Source: Pseudomonadota bacterium
GTDB taxonomy: Bacteria; Pseudomonadota; Alphaproteobacteria; Sphingomonadales; Sphingomonadaceae
NCBI GenBank assembly: GCA_023394965.1
Contig: JAEWZX010000041.1
Span: 1 to 44,151, forward strand
DNA: 44,151 bases
Direction: 5' to 3'
Below the pieces are notes generated by a model. It saw only the letters and a program-made list of their open reading frames with translations, had not been told where the DNA came from and did not search any database. The position numbers were made by a program, and so were the translations under genes. Of this stretch, positions 8,175-16,628 are shown piece after piece (position 1 is the first letter of the stretch; each line of letters opens with the position of its first letter).

Positions 8175-8684
8175 TCAACCGCCCCGCGGCCCCATTTTCA
8201 GGACTCGAGCCTCGACATCTTCTCGGACCGAAGGGGTGACAAACTTTTCGATCGGCCCGCCATAGAAAGCGATTTCCTTTACCAGCCTGCTCGCAATCGG
8301 CTGCAATTCGACGTCCGCCATAAGGAAAACCGTCTCGATCCGGTGGTTGAGCTGCCGGTTCATTCCGGTAAGCTGATATTCATATTCAAAATCGGTGACC
8401 CCACGAATACCGCGGATTACGATACCGGCGTTCATCTGCTCGGCAAAGTCCATCAGCAACGAATTGAAGCCCACCACGCGGATGCTTTCGCATTCGATAC
8501 CGGCAACCTCGCGCTCGACCATTGCGATACGCTCGTCGTCGTCGAACATCGGAGATTTGGCTATGTTAGTGGTTACGCCGATAATCAGTTCATCGACCAG
8601 TTTTGCCCCCCGCTCGATGATGTCCATGTGACCGAGCGTAATCGGGTCGAATGTACCGGGATAGATACCGATGCGTTTGGCCAT
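8175..8684 (-). CDS. coaD: phosphopantetheine adenylyltransferase (CoaD)
   Basis: Adenylates 4'-phosphopantetheine to dephospho-CoA, the fourth step of coenzyme A synthesis. The 169-aa protein shows the nucleotidyltransferase motif GTFDPITLGH near the N-terminus (TxGH), RGIRGVTDFEYEYQLTGMNR in the middle and the IASRLVKE motif (family ISS-x-x-xR/K) near residue 130. The ATG at 8684 overlaps the ispA stop by one base (TGATG); a TTG one codon upstream is possible but less likely. It is the last gene of xseB-ispA-coaD. Confidence 0.97.
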   Translation of the reverse strand: MAKRIGIYPGTFDPITLGHMDIIERGAKLVDELIIGVTTNIAKSPMFDDDERIAMVEREVAGIECESIRVVGFNSLLMDFAEQMNAGIVIRGIRGVTDFEYEYQLTGMNRQLNHRIETVFLMADVELQPIASRLVKEIAFYGGPIEKFVTPSVREDVEARVLKMGPRGG

Positions 8685-9592
8685 CAATGGTCTCTCTTCA
8701 CAACGAAATTTGCCAGTTCGATCAACAGCCGTGCATCTTCGCCGTAACTGGCAAGATGTTGCCCCGCCTGATCGACCAACATTGTCGCTTGGGCGCGCGC
8801 CTGATCAGCGCCCATCAGCGTAACGAACGTCTGCTTGCCCTGCTCTTCATCTTTGCGCAGCGCCTTGCCAGCCTTTGTTTCATCGCCTTCGACGTCCAGA
8901 AGGTCATCCGCAATCTGGAAGGCCAGTCCGATATCGCGGGCGTAGGCGCGCAGATGCGTGCGTCCTTCCGGTGGCACGCGGCCAAGCACGGCCCCCATCT
9001 CGACGCTGGCGGCCAGTAAGGCGCCAGTCTTGAGCTGCTGAAGGCGGGTGATCTGGCGGAGATCGTATTCCTCTTCCTCCGATACGATATCCATCATCTG
9101 GCCGCCAGCCATGCCCTCATGCCCACTCGCCCGCGCGAGAGTTGCCACCAGCTCCGCTCGAACGAAAGGTTCGGTGCTGGTGTCGGGCTGGCTTAGAATA
9201 TCGAAAGCCAGTGCATGGAGACAGTCCCCTGCAAGGACAGCTGTCGCTTCGTCGAAGGCCTTGTGTACGGTTGGCTTGCCATGTCGCATGGCATCGTCGT
9301 CCATGCATGGCAGATCGTCATGAATGAGCGAATAGGCATGGATTGCCTCGATGGCACAGCCAGCGTTGACCGCTGCATCGCGGTTCACGCCAAAAAGATC
9401 CGCAGTGGCAACGACCAGAAGAGGGCGCATTCGCTTCCCCGCCCCGATCGCGGCGTAACGCATTGCATCGACGAGCCGCGCCCTGGCATCATCCGGAATA
9501 GGCAAAAATGCGTCGAAAGCACTGTCGACGTCGCTCTGTATCCTGTCGAAAGCCTCAGCAAGGATATCTGGCATGATCGCCATCGCGGTCAC
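8684..9592 (-). CDS. ispA: polyprenyl (farnesyl/geranylgeranyl) diphosphate synthase
   Basis: Condenses isopentenyl diphosphate with allylic diphosphates, feeding ubiquinone, carotenoid and undecaprenol synthesis. The 302-aa chain has the first aspartate-rich motif DDLPCMDDD (residues 92-100), with the two-residue insert typical of bacterial FPP synthases, and the second motif QIADDLLD near residue 233, plus GKRMRPLLV for substrate binding. GTG 9592 overlaps the xseB stop in a GTGA junction; ATG codons three and six codons later are alternatives. The farnesyl assignment rests on the motif type and the xseB linkage. Confidence 0.93.
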   Translation of the reverse strand: MTAMAIMPDILAEAFDRIQSDVDSAFDAFLPIPDDARARLVDAMRYAAIGAGKRMRPLLVVATADLFGVNRDAAVNAGCAIEAIHAYSLIHDDLPCMDDDAMRHGKPTVHKAFDEATAVLAGDCLHALAFDILSQPDTSTEPFVRAELVATLARASGHEGMAGGQMMDIVSEEEEYDLRQITRLQQLKTGALLAASVEMGAVLGRVPPEGRTHLRAYARDIGLAFQIADDLLDVEGDETKAGKALRKDEEQGKQTFVTLMGADQARAQATMLVDQAGQHLASYGEDARLLIELANFVVKRDH

Positions 9593-9846
9593 ACGCCGTC
9601 ATCCGCATCGAACGGCTTCGTTCCTGCGGGCTGCCCGTCGGCTCCGGCGACGATTTTCTCAATCCGTGCCTGCGCCGCATCGAGTCGCGATTGACACGCC
9701 TTGCGCAATTGTTCGCCGCGCTCATACAAATCGATGCTCTCATCCAGCGGGACATCCCCGCTTTCGAGCCGACGCACGACATTTTCAAGCTCACGCAGAG
9801 CCTGCTCAAAGCTCAATTCAGAAATTTGTGACTGTTCCTCTTCCAT
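9589..9846 (-). CDS. xseB: exodeoxyribonuclease VII small subunit (XseB)
   Basis: An 85-aa helical protein of the XseB family (FEQALRELENVVRRLESG, PLDESIDLYERGEQL), the small subunit that binds XseA to form exonuclease VII, which degrades single-stranded DNA. XseA is not in the window. The open frame extends upstream to 10224, but homology starts at ATG 9846. It overlaps ispA by four bases, the common xseB-ispA arrangement. Confidence 0.95.
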   Translation of the reverse strand: MEEEQSQISELSFEQALRELENVVRRLESGDVPLDESIDLYERGEQLRKACQSRLDAAQARIEKIVAGADGQPAGTKPFDADDGV

Positions 9847-9910
9847 CGCGGGCAAGCATTGACGGCCCACCTGCGCGCGGTCAAGTAAGCCCAAAAGAGG
9901 GGGAGCGAAT

Positions 9911-9961
9911 ATGACGTGGATTATAGCCACAGTCGCAGCTGCTTTGGGGACTTGGCCCTGA
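9911..9961 (+). CDS. possible 16-residue hydrophobic peptide
   Basis: ATG at 9911 opens a 16-codon frame encoding MTWIIATVAAALGTWP, ending in TGA 9959-9961. It is preceded by a strong purine-rich Shine-Dalgarno tract (GAGGGGGAG, about 9896-9904) at good distance. A 6-bp hairpin (GGGGAC/GTCCCC, 9946-9951 with 9968-9973) spans the stop. It lies in the 211-bp gap between divergent xseB and the membrane-protein gene at 10058. It could be a leader peptide, a small membrane protein or chance. Confidence 0.25.
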   Translation: MTWIIATVAAALGTWP

Positions 9962-10057
9962 ATGCAGGTCCCCTTGCTCGAGTGAGAGTGCGCAGTCAGT
10001 GTCGAGGCGTTGCACAAACCCCGACGAATTTCGCGATCAACGGTCTTTGCTGAGACC

Positions 10058-10738
10058 ATGTTCATCGGCCATTTCGCCCCTGCATTTCTTGCCCGTGGCT
10101 TCACAGACGAAGCGCCGAAGCTAGGCACGCTGTTCATTGCGGCCCAATTGGTCGACTGGGCTTTCTTCACTCTCGCCTTTCTGGGGATCGAAAAGCTGAG
10201 GCTGGTTCCCGGCATAACCACCATGAACCCGCTCGATCTCTATCATATGCCATATACGCACAGCCTGCTGGCAACAGTTGCGTGGGCCTGCGCATTTGCC
10301 ATCATGATATGGCTCTTCTCACGCAACGGTGTGGCTGCGACGTGGGGGGCAATCGTTGTGCTAAGCCACTGGCTGCTCGACTTCGTGGTCCACCGCCCGG
10401 ACCTGACAATTGCCGGAGGTGAGGAGCGACACGGTCTCGGTCTATGGAATTCGCCCATGATCGAAGTTCCGCTCGAACTCGGCCTGACGCTCATCGCCTA
10501 TTGCTTCTATATCAGCCGTACAAAAGGGCCTCTCGTGCCGCCGCTCATCCTGCTTGGAACAATGCTGACGTTTCAGACAATCAATTGGTTCGGTCCCCAG
10601 CCACACGAAATCGGCATCGGCTTCTACGCGGTCCCGTTACTTTCCTTCGCTGTTCTGACTGCTCTCGCCTACTGGGTGCAATCGACAAGGTGGCATAAAA
10701 GCCAAGTGGGACTGGCAGTTTCGAGCGTGCAGCGCTAA
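10058..10738 (+). CDS. membrane protein, YdjM/DUF457-like metal-dependent hydrolase
   Basis: A 226-aa protein with five or six hydrophobic helices. It carries MFIGHFAPAFLAR at the N-terminus, PYTHSLL after the second helix and SHWLLDFVVHRPD, a pattern of His and Asp residues seen in the YdjM (LexA-regulated inner-membrane hydrolase) family. Metal binding and hydrolysis are family inference. The open frame begins at 10010, but ATG 10058 starts exactly at the conserved block. purL follows 10 bases after the stop. Confidence 0.7.
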   Translation: MFIGHFAPAFLARGFTDEAPKLGTLFIAAQLVDWAFFTLAFLGIEKLRLVPGITTMNPLDLYHMPYTHSLLATVAWACAFAIMIWLFSRNGVAATWGAIVVLSHWLLDFVVHRPDLTIAGGEERHGLGLWNSPMIEVPLELGLTLIAYCFYISRTKGPLVPPLILLGTMLTFQTINWFGPQPHEIGIGFYAVPLLSFAVLTALAYWVQSTRWHKSQVGLAVSSVQR

Positions 10739-10748
10739 GCGCGCGCGC

Positions 10749-12995
10749 ATGGCAACTGTCGAATCCGCGATCACCCCAGAAGTCGTCGAACAACACGGCT
10801 TCAGCCCCGAAGAGTACGAGCGCGTGCTGAACGCACTGGGCCGCGAGCCCAATCTTGTGGAACTCGGCATCTTCTCTGTCATGTGGTCAGAGCATTGCTC
10901 GTATAAAAGCTCGCGCCTGCATCTCAAGAAACTGCCCACCGAAGCGCCCTGGGTCATCTGCGGCCCCGGCGAAAATGCCGGCGTTATCGATATCGGCGAC
11001 GGACAGGCGGCCATTTTCAAGATGGAGAGCCACAACCACCCGAGCTATATCGAACCCTATCAGGGCGCCGCAACCGGTGTCGGGGGCATCCTGCGCGACG
11101 TGTTTACTATGGGGGCGCGCCCGGTGGCGAATGCCAACGCACTGCGCTTTGGCCGCCCCGACCACCCCAAAATGAAACATCTCGTCAAAGGCGTGGTTTC
11201 GGGCATTGGTGGCTATGGCAATTGCGTTGGCGTACCGACAGTTGCAGGTGAGACGAACTTCCACCCCGCTTATGACGGCAACATCCTCGTCAATGCGATG
11301 ACCGTGGGGGTGGCTGACGCCGATAAGATTTTTTATAGCGCGGCCACTGGCGTCGGTAATCCGATTGTCTATGTCGGGTCCAAGACCGGCCGCGACGGAA
11401 TCCACGGCGCGACCATGGCTTCCGCCGATTTCGAAGAAGATGCCGAGGCCAAGCGCCCCACCGTTCAGGTGGGCGATCCTTTCACCGAAAAGCTGCTGAT
11501 CGAGGCATGTCTGGAACTGATGGCGACCGATGCGATCGTCGCCATTCAGGACATGGGCGCTGCCGGTTTGACCTCTTCCAGCGTCGAAATGGCGACGAAT
11601 GGCAAGGCCGGCATCCGTCTCGACATGGACAAGGTGCCCTGCCGGGAAGAAGGTATGACGCCTTACGAAATGATGCTGAGCGAAAGCCAGGAGCGCATGC
11701 TCATGGTGCTGAAGCCCGGCAAGGAAGAAATGGCTGCAGCCATTTTCGAGAAATGGGAGCTCGATTTCGCGGTTATCGGCGAAGTTACCGACACACAGCA
11801 CATGGTGCTCGAGTTTGGCGGCGAGATCGTGTGCGATATTCCCTTAGGCCCCTTGGCTGCCGATGCGCCGGAATACGATCGTCCGTATATCTCGAAGGAA
11901 GACTACGCAGCCTGGGCCAACATCAAACCGATGACCGAACGCCCAGACACAGACGACGTGGGTGGCGACCTCCTCAAACTGCTGGCTTCCCCCAACCTGT
12001 CATCCCGCAGGTGGATTGCAGAACAGTATGACAGCCAGGTCGGCGCCGATACGTTGCAGACCGGCGGCGATGCCGGCGTTGTCCGTGTCCATGGCACCAA
12101 AAAAGCACTGGCGATCAGCACCGACTGTACGCCGCGCTATGTTTATGCCGATCCTTATGAAGGCGGCAAACAGGCAATTGCCGAAGCCTATAGGAACCTG
12201 TGTGCGGTGGGTGCGCGACCGCTGGCCGTGACGAACTGCCTCAACTTCGGCAACCCGCAGCGTCCGGAAATCATGAGCCAGTTTGTCCATGCTCTCGAAG
12301 GTATGGGCCGCGCCTGTCGCATACTCGATTTCCCGATCGTGTCCGGCAATGTCAGCCTTTATAACGAAAGCAAGGCGACCGGTGGCGGCAGTGCCATTCT
12401 GCCCACCCCGGCCATCGGCGGCGTCGGCCTGATCGACGACTACGACAAGATGATGACCATGCCCTTCAAGGCGGAGGGCGAGGCAATCTACCTCATCCGC
12501 GCAGAGCATTGGGCAACACCGGATCCAGAGCGCTCTCACCTCGGCAAATCGCTCTGGCTAAGCGAAATTCACGGTCGCGACGAAGGCCGCACACCGCCGA
12601 CCGATCTGACCGTTGAAAAGAGCGCGGGCAAGATCGTGCTTCAACTGATTGCCGAAGGGCTGGTCAGCGCGGTGCATGACATTTCCGATGGCGGTCTCGC
12701 AGTCGCTCTGGCCGAAATGGCCATGGCTGGCGGCATTGGGGCCGATGTCGAATGGCATAGCGATTACACGCAGGCACAGTGGTGGTTCGGCGAAGATCAA
12801 GGGCGCTACATCATCACGGTCCCGGATACGCAGGCGCTGAACGAAGCGCTTGCAAAGGGAACCGAGAATGAAGACACGGCCTCGATCGGCTTCCGCCGTA
12901 TCGGCAAGACCGGTGGCACCCTGTTGTTTGGCAAGACAATTGCTGAACTGAAGGCGGCGCATGCGAGCTTTTTCACCGACTGGATGGAAAGCTGA
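10749..12995 (+). CDS. purL: phosphoribosylformylglycinamidine synthase subunit PurL
   Basis: ATP-dependent amidation of FGAR to FGAM, the fourth step of purine synthesis. The 748 residues match the small PurL form that works with separate PurS and PurQ, neither of which is in the window. Conserved stretches include MWSEHCSYKSSR, the substrate loop KMESHNHPS with AATGVGGILRD, and the repeated half around NCLNFGNP and GGSAILPTPAIGG. ATG 10749 lies 10 bases after the upstream gene. The end touches the remnant DUF72 frame. Confidence 0.98.
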   Translation: MATVESAITPEVVEQHGFSPEEYERVLNALGREPNLVELGIFSVMWSEHCSYKSSRLHLKKLPTEAPWVICGPGENAGVIDIGDGQAAIFKMESHNHPSYIEPYQGAATGVGGILRDVFTMGARPVANANALRFGRPDHPKMKHLVKGVVSGIGGYGNCVGVPTVAGETNFHPAYDGNILVNAMTVGVADADKIFYSAATGVGNPIVYVGSKTGRDGIHGATMASADFEEDAEAKRPTVQVGDPFTEKLLIEACLELMATDAIVAIQDMGAAGLTSSSVEMATNGKAGIRLDMDKVPCREEGMTPYEMMLSESQERMLMVLKPGKEEMAAAIFEKWELDFAVIGEVTDTQHMVLEFGGEIVCDIPLGPLAADAPEYDRPYISKEDYAAWANIKPMTERPDTDDVGGDLLKLLASPNLSSRRWIAEQYDSQVGADTLQTGGDAGVVRVHGTKKALAISTDCTPRYVYADPYEGGKQAIAEAYRNLCAVGARPLAVTNCLNFGNPQRPEIMSQFVHALEGMGRACRILDFPIVSGNVSLYNESKATGGGSAILPTPAIGGVGLIDDYDKMMTMPFKAEGEAIYLIRAEHWATPDPERSHLGKSLWLSEIHGRDEGRTPPTDLTVEKSAGKIVLQLIAEGLVSAVHDISDGGLAVALAEMAMAGGIGADVEWHSDYTQAQWWFGEDQGRYIITVPDTQALNEALAKGTENEDTASIGFRRIGKTGGTLLFGKTIAELKAAHASFFTDWMES

Positions 12996-13729
12996 CGATC
13001 CGCGTCGGCATCGGCGATTGGACATACGAGCCCTGGCGCGGCGTCTTTTACCCCTAGGGTCTCGTCCAGCAGCGGGAGTTGGAATACGCCGCCCCGAAGC
13101 TCACTGCGATTGAGATCAATGCCACGTGCTATGGACGGCAAAAGCCGGAAAGCTGGCGCAAGTGGGGCGATGCGGTGCCTGACGGATTCCAGTTCAGTGT
13201 CAAAGCATCGCGCTATGCCACGGCACGCAAGGTCTTGGCCGAAGGTTCTGATTCAATAGAGAAATTTCTCGATCAGGGCTTTACCGAACTGGGTGACAAG
13301 CTGGGTCCGATCCTGTGGCAGTTTGCGCCGGCCAAGCGGTTCGAGCGGGATGATTTCGCCCGGTTCCTCGACCTCATCCCGGACAGTCGGCACGGCGTTC
13401 CGCTGCGCCATACCCTTGAAATACGGCATGAAAGTTTCGACGATCCGGCTTTCTTCGACCTCGCCCGCGCGCGGAACATGGCAATCGTCTTTGCCGACAG
13501 CGACGACCATCCGCAGATCGACCAGGCGACGGCAGACTTTGCCTATGCCCGCCTGCAACGCACTGAAGAATCAGTAGAAACTGGTTATGATGCAGCGGCG
13601 CTGGATGGCTGGGCAACCAAGGCGCGGGCTTGGGCAGAGGGTGGGCGCGACGCCTATGTTTTCTTTATTGCCGGGGCCAAAGTGCGCAATCCAGCGGCGG
13701 CACACATGTTAATCACCCGTCTGATCTGA
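12992..13729 (+). pseudogene. DUF72 family gene with premature stop and no normal start
   Basis: Read from 12992, one frame gives IRVGIGDWTYEPWRGVFYP, then a TAG stop (13055-13057), then about 224 further in-frame codons continuing the same DUF72 protein (ELEYAAPKLTAIEINATCYG, FQFSVKASRYATARKVL, LEIRHESFDDPAFF). The N-terminal motif with its conserved Gly-Trp-Thr-Tyr is therefore cut off by one nonsense codon. The codon where an ATG would be expected, overlapping the purL stop, is CTG. A shorter product from TTG 13079 would lack the conserved N-terminal strand. DUF72 proteins are TIM-barrel proteins of unknown function. A sequencing error could also explain the TAG. Confidence 0.8.
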
Positions 13730-13738
13730 CGGGTCAGG

Positions 13739-13762
13739 TGGGTGTTCCGGTCGGAACACCCA
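13739..13762. terminator. hairpin between convergent DUF72 remnant and coq4
   Basis: A perfect 10-bp stem (TGGGTGTTCC / GGAACACCCA) with a four-base loop GGTC sits between two convergent genes, where a bidirectional terminator is expected. Neither side carries a real T-run (AATAT on the plus side), so intrinsic termination may be weak. Confidence 0.45.
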
Positions 13763-13775
13763 AATATCGCGCCGA

Positions 13776-14621
13776 TCAGCCCGACGCGGTTTGCGTCTTC
13801 GCCTGCTGCGCGAGCAGATCGTAAGGGTCGATCCCTTCTTCACGCCAGATCCGGTGGCATTCGCGATACCAGTGCGGTTCGGGGATGTTGAGTTCGGCCC
13901 GCGCTTCTTCGAGATTCCTCATCAGCAATTCCCGAATCGAAAGGCCGACCAGGGGCGGGCACGCCTTGCCGGTACGGTGCGCCTGCCGAATGGCCTTCAA
14001 CACCGGCGCCCTGGTCTGCACCAGTTTCTTGAGATGAAACGAACCGGCATAGTCGAGCAGCAGATGCCCATGGCTGGGGTTCTGGCCATGCGTGAACAGC
14101 AGCACACACTGTTCGCCAAGCGCATCGCGGCCGTAACCGGTCAGCACATGCATCAGATCATGCGTATCCCGCTGGCGAAAACCGAACCACTGCATGAGAT
14201 CATCATATGTCGGACGCCCGACCTTTTCGAATTCTTCCACCAGCCCCGCAGCGGTCAGCCCCTCCCGTTCCATGAAGTCGCAATAGGCATGCGCCACGGA
14301 CCCTGCGGGCGCTTTGCGCAGGGCAACATGATCGTCGAGGATGGCCGGGAGAAACGGTTCGCTTGCGCGGAGTGCATCGCCATGCGGGCTGAGCGTCAGG
14401 GCGCGGACGCGGTCGATATACTGCCCGGATGGCAGCGCATCGTATATCTTGAAGACTTCCGCCGTATTCTCCTTGTCCTTGAGAAGTTCGCGGAAATGGC
14501 CGAGCGCCACAAGCGGGCGATAGCGTGCCTTCGGCCGACAGGGATCGCGCAGCGGAGTCCCGTCGAGCGCGGTTTCAAGATCGATTGCAGCGACAGGTGA
14601 GCCAGCCATGGAATGGGTCAT
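13776..14621 (-). CDS. Coq4 family ubiquinone biosynthesis protein
   Basis: A 281-aa protein of the Coq4 family, which supports ubiquinone synthesis. The zinc motif HDxxHx11E is fully present (HDLMHVLTGYGRDALGE, around residues 155-171). The downstream region (NPSHGHLLLDYAGSF, RELLMRNLEEARAELNIP) also fits. The frame is open to 14705; ATG 14621 is chosen, with ATG 14609 and 14675 as alternatives since none has a clear ribosome-binding site. Its stop faces the DUF72 remnant across a hairpin. It follows serB on the same strand. Confidence 0.85.
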   Translation of the reverse strand: MTHSMAGSPVAAIDLETALDGTPLRDPCRPKARYRPLVALGHFRELLKDKENTAEVFKIYDALPSGQYIDRVRALTLSPHGDALRASEPFLPAILDDHVALRKAPAGSVAHAYCDFMEREGLTAAGLVEEFEKVGRPTYDDLMQWFGFRQRDTHDLMHVLTGYGRDALGEQCVLLFTHGQNPSHGHLLLDYAGSFHLKKLVQTRAPVLKAIRQAHRTGKACPPLVGLSIRELLMRNLEEARAELNIPEPHWYRECHRIWREEGIDPYDLLAQQAKTQTASG

Positions 14622-14677
14622 AACAGGCTGGTTGTTAACACAATCCAACCCGCCCCCATTGGATGGGCGCGACATGG

Positions 14678-15610
14678 CTAGTCGGCGCTGAAATCTTCCA
14701 CCCATTCATGCCTGGGAATGCCGAAAAGCTTCAGAATGGCGGTCAGATCCACGCTGGCGATCCGCCCGTTCGCCGCATCGCGGGCCTTGGGCTTGGCGCG
14801 GTAGGCGACGCCATAATCCGCCGCTTCGATCATCGGGATATCGTTCGCACCGTCACCGGTGGCGAGAACGCGCGCGCCCTCGCCCAGCTGTTCGCGCTCT
14901 TCCTCCAGTGTCGCCAGCTTGGTCGACGCGTCGCTGACCGGGCCTGCCAACAATCCGGTGAGCGTGCCACCCGCAACACCCAGCCGGTTACCGACGACGC
15001 GTTCAAAACCGAGCTGATCCGCAACGGGATCGGCAAAATGGTGGAAGCCCCCAGTGACGAGCACGGTGCGGCACCCCTTGCTGCGCAGCGTGGCGACCAG
15101 AATATGCGCCCCTTCGACCGGGCGGATACGTTCGTTCAGGCAACGGTCGATGGCCCCTTCGTCCAGACCTTCGAGCAGGCCGACACGTTCCTTCAGCGCG
15201 CTTTCGAAATCCAGTTCGCCCTGCATCGCACGTTCGGTGATTTCCGCTACCCGATCCTTGAGACCGGCGAAGTCGGCCAGTTCGTCGATGCATTCCTGAC
15301 CGATCATGGTCGAATCCATGTCCGACACGAACAGGCGGGGCACTTCGATTTCGTGATCGGCCACCAGCAGATCGCATTCGCCAAAGTGATCCACCAGAAT
15401 GCCGGTCAGCGCCCGGGCATCGCCATGCGGCAACGACATCTGCAGCACATCGCCGCAGAAATCCAGCATTCCTGCCATGGCCACCGGCATATCGGCTGCG
15501 GCGCAGGCGTCCATTGCCTTTTCAAGCCGTGTTTCCACGCCGTCCATGTCTGCTATCAGCCGGGCAATGAGCACCAATCCGTCTCCCCATTCAAAACCGG
15601 TCGCGCTCAT
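14678..15610 (-). CDS. serB: phosphoserine phosphatase (SerB)
   Basis: Removes phosphate from O-phosphoserine in the last step of serine synthesis. The 310-aa protein has an N-terminal ACT-like region and a HAD domain with the catalytic motif DMDSTMIGQECIDELA (DxDST nucleophile), TGGFHHFAD (motif II; the usual Ser is not obvious in TVLVTGG), and GDGANDIPMI (motif III/IV). Start ATG 15610 is chosen by homology (MSATGFEW); it lies 44 bases inside the divergent miaA gene. The longer open frame to 15700 is antisense to miaA. Confidence 0.93.
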   Translation of the reverse strand: MSATGFEWGDGLVLIARLIADMDGVETRLEKAMDACAAADMPVAMAGMLDFCGDVLQMSLPHGDARALTGILVDHFGECDLLVADHEIEVPRLFVSDMDSTMIGQECIDELADFAGLKDRVAEITERAMQGELDFESALKERVGLLEGLDEGAIDRCLNERIRPVEGAHILVATLRSKGCRTVLVTGGFHHFADPVADQLGFERVVGNRLGVAGGTLTGLLAGPVSDASTKLATLEEEREQLGEGARVLATGDGANDIPMIEAADYGVAYRAKPKARDAANGRIASVDLTAILKLFGIPRHEWVEDFSAD

Positions 15611-16520
15611 CGCAGGGCCGACAGCGAGCGGCAAGAGCGATCTCGCGATCAGGCTGGCACAGCGTCTGGCCGGCGATGGCCGCCACGGCGTGGTGATCAA
15701 TGCCGACAGCCAGCAGGTTTATCGCGATCTGCGCATTCTGTCCGCCCGCCCGACCGACGCCGAAATGGAAGGCATCGATCATCGCCTGTTCGGCACATGG
15801 GACGGTGCGCAGCCCTGTTCCGCTGCGGATTGGGCCGGGGCCGCCAAATCGGCAATCGACGATATCCATGGCGCAGGCGGCGTGCCGATCCTGTGCGGTG
15901 GGACCGGGCTGTACCTGCGCACCTTGCTGGACGGAATATCCCCGATACCCCCCATCGACCCCGCCATCCGCGAGCAGGTGCGCGCGCTTTCGACAGAGGA
16001 TCTGCGCGCGTTTCTGGTGGCTGAAGACCCGGAAGCCGCCGGCCGCCTTGGCCCGCGCGACAGCCAGCGCATGGCCCGGGCACTGGAAGTGGTCCGTTCG
16101 ACAGGCCATCCCATCACCTATTGGCAGGATCGGCAAACCGGCGGGATTGCAGCGGATATTGCTCTGCACCCCCTTGTCCTGCTGCCCGACCGCGAATGGC
16201 TGAATGCGCGCTGCGATCTGCGTTTCGAATGGATGCTCGACCATGGGGCTCTGGAAGAAGTCGAAACCCTGCTTGCCCGCAGGCTGGACCCTGCCCTGCC
16301 CGTCATGCGCGCGATCGGCGTGCCCGAAATCGCAGGCATGCTTCAAGGAGATCTATCGCGCGCTGAAGCTATCGCCGCTGGCCAGCTTGCCACGCGGCAG
16401 TATGCCAAGCGGCAATATACATGGTTCCGCAATCAGCCGCCACTGGGGTGGCCGCGTGCGGATAACAAAACTATCGCTTCATGCGATTTTTTTGTTTCTT
16501 TGTTTCAAAAGGGCGGTTGA
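15567..16520 (+). CDS. miaA: tRNA dimethylallyltransferase (MiaA)
   Basis: Adds an isopentenyl group to A37 of tRNAs reading UNN codons. The 317-aa protein begins MSTNPSPHSKPVALIAGPTASGKS with the P-loop at residues 17-24, followed by INADSQQVYRDL (catalytic Asp), the LCGGTGLYLR motif, and ATRQYAKRQYTWFRN near the end. ATG 15567 is the last possible start before the P-loop and overlaps divergent serB by 44 bases. It ends 35 bases before the hairpin in front of ilvB. Confidence 0.96.
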   Translation: MSTNPSPHSKPVALIAGPTASGKSDLAIRLAQRLAGDGRHGVVINADSQQVYRDLRILSARPTDAEMEGIDHRLFGTWDGAQPCSAADWAGAAKSAIDDIHGAGGVPILCGGTGLYLRTLLDGISPIPPIDPAIREQVRALSTEDLRAFLVAEDPEAAGRLGPRDSQRMARALEVVRSTGHPITYWQDRQTGGIAADIALHPLVLLPDREWLNARCDLRFEWMLDHGALEEVETLLARRLDPALPVMRAIGVPEIAGMLQGDLSRAEAIAAGQLATRQYAKRQYTWFRNQPPLGWPRADNKTIASCDFFVSLFQKGG

Positions 16521-16553
16521 CCGTGAAATGTGGCCCGCCTATCTGGAGCGTTG

Positions 16554-16600
16554 TCGGCCCGGCGCTTTAGACCCCAGCGCCGGGCCGATTTGTGTTTTTT
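16554..16600 (+). terminator. strong intrinsic terminator or attenuator before ilvB
   Basis: A perfect 13-bp GC-rich stem (TCGGCCCGGCGCT 16554-16566 with AGCGCCGGGCCGA 16576-16588), a nine-base loop and a T-rich tail (TTTGTGTTTTTT, 16589-16600) make a textbook intrinsic terminator. It ends only 28 bases before the ilvB start, leaving no room for a promoter after it. An ilvB message must therefore read through it, which suggests attenuation, or it could only end miaA transcription while ilvB has an unusual promoter. A weak -35/-10 pair (TTGACC 16517-16522, 17 bases, TATCTG 16540-16545) precedes it. Confidence 0.7.
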
Positions 16601-16628
16601 CATGACCGGAACCAGGTCGGAGGTTGAA

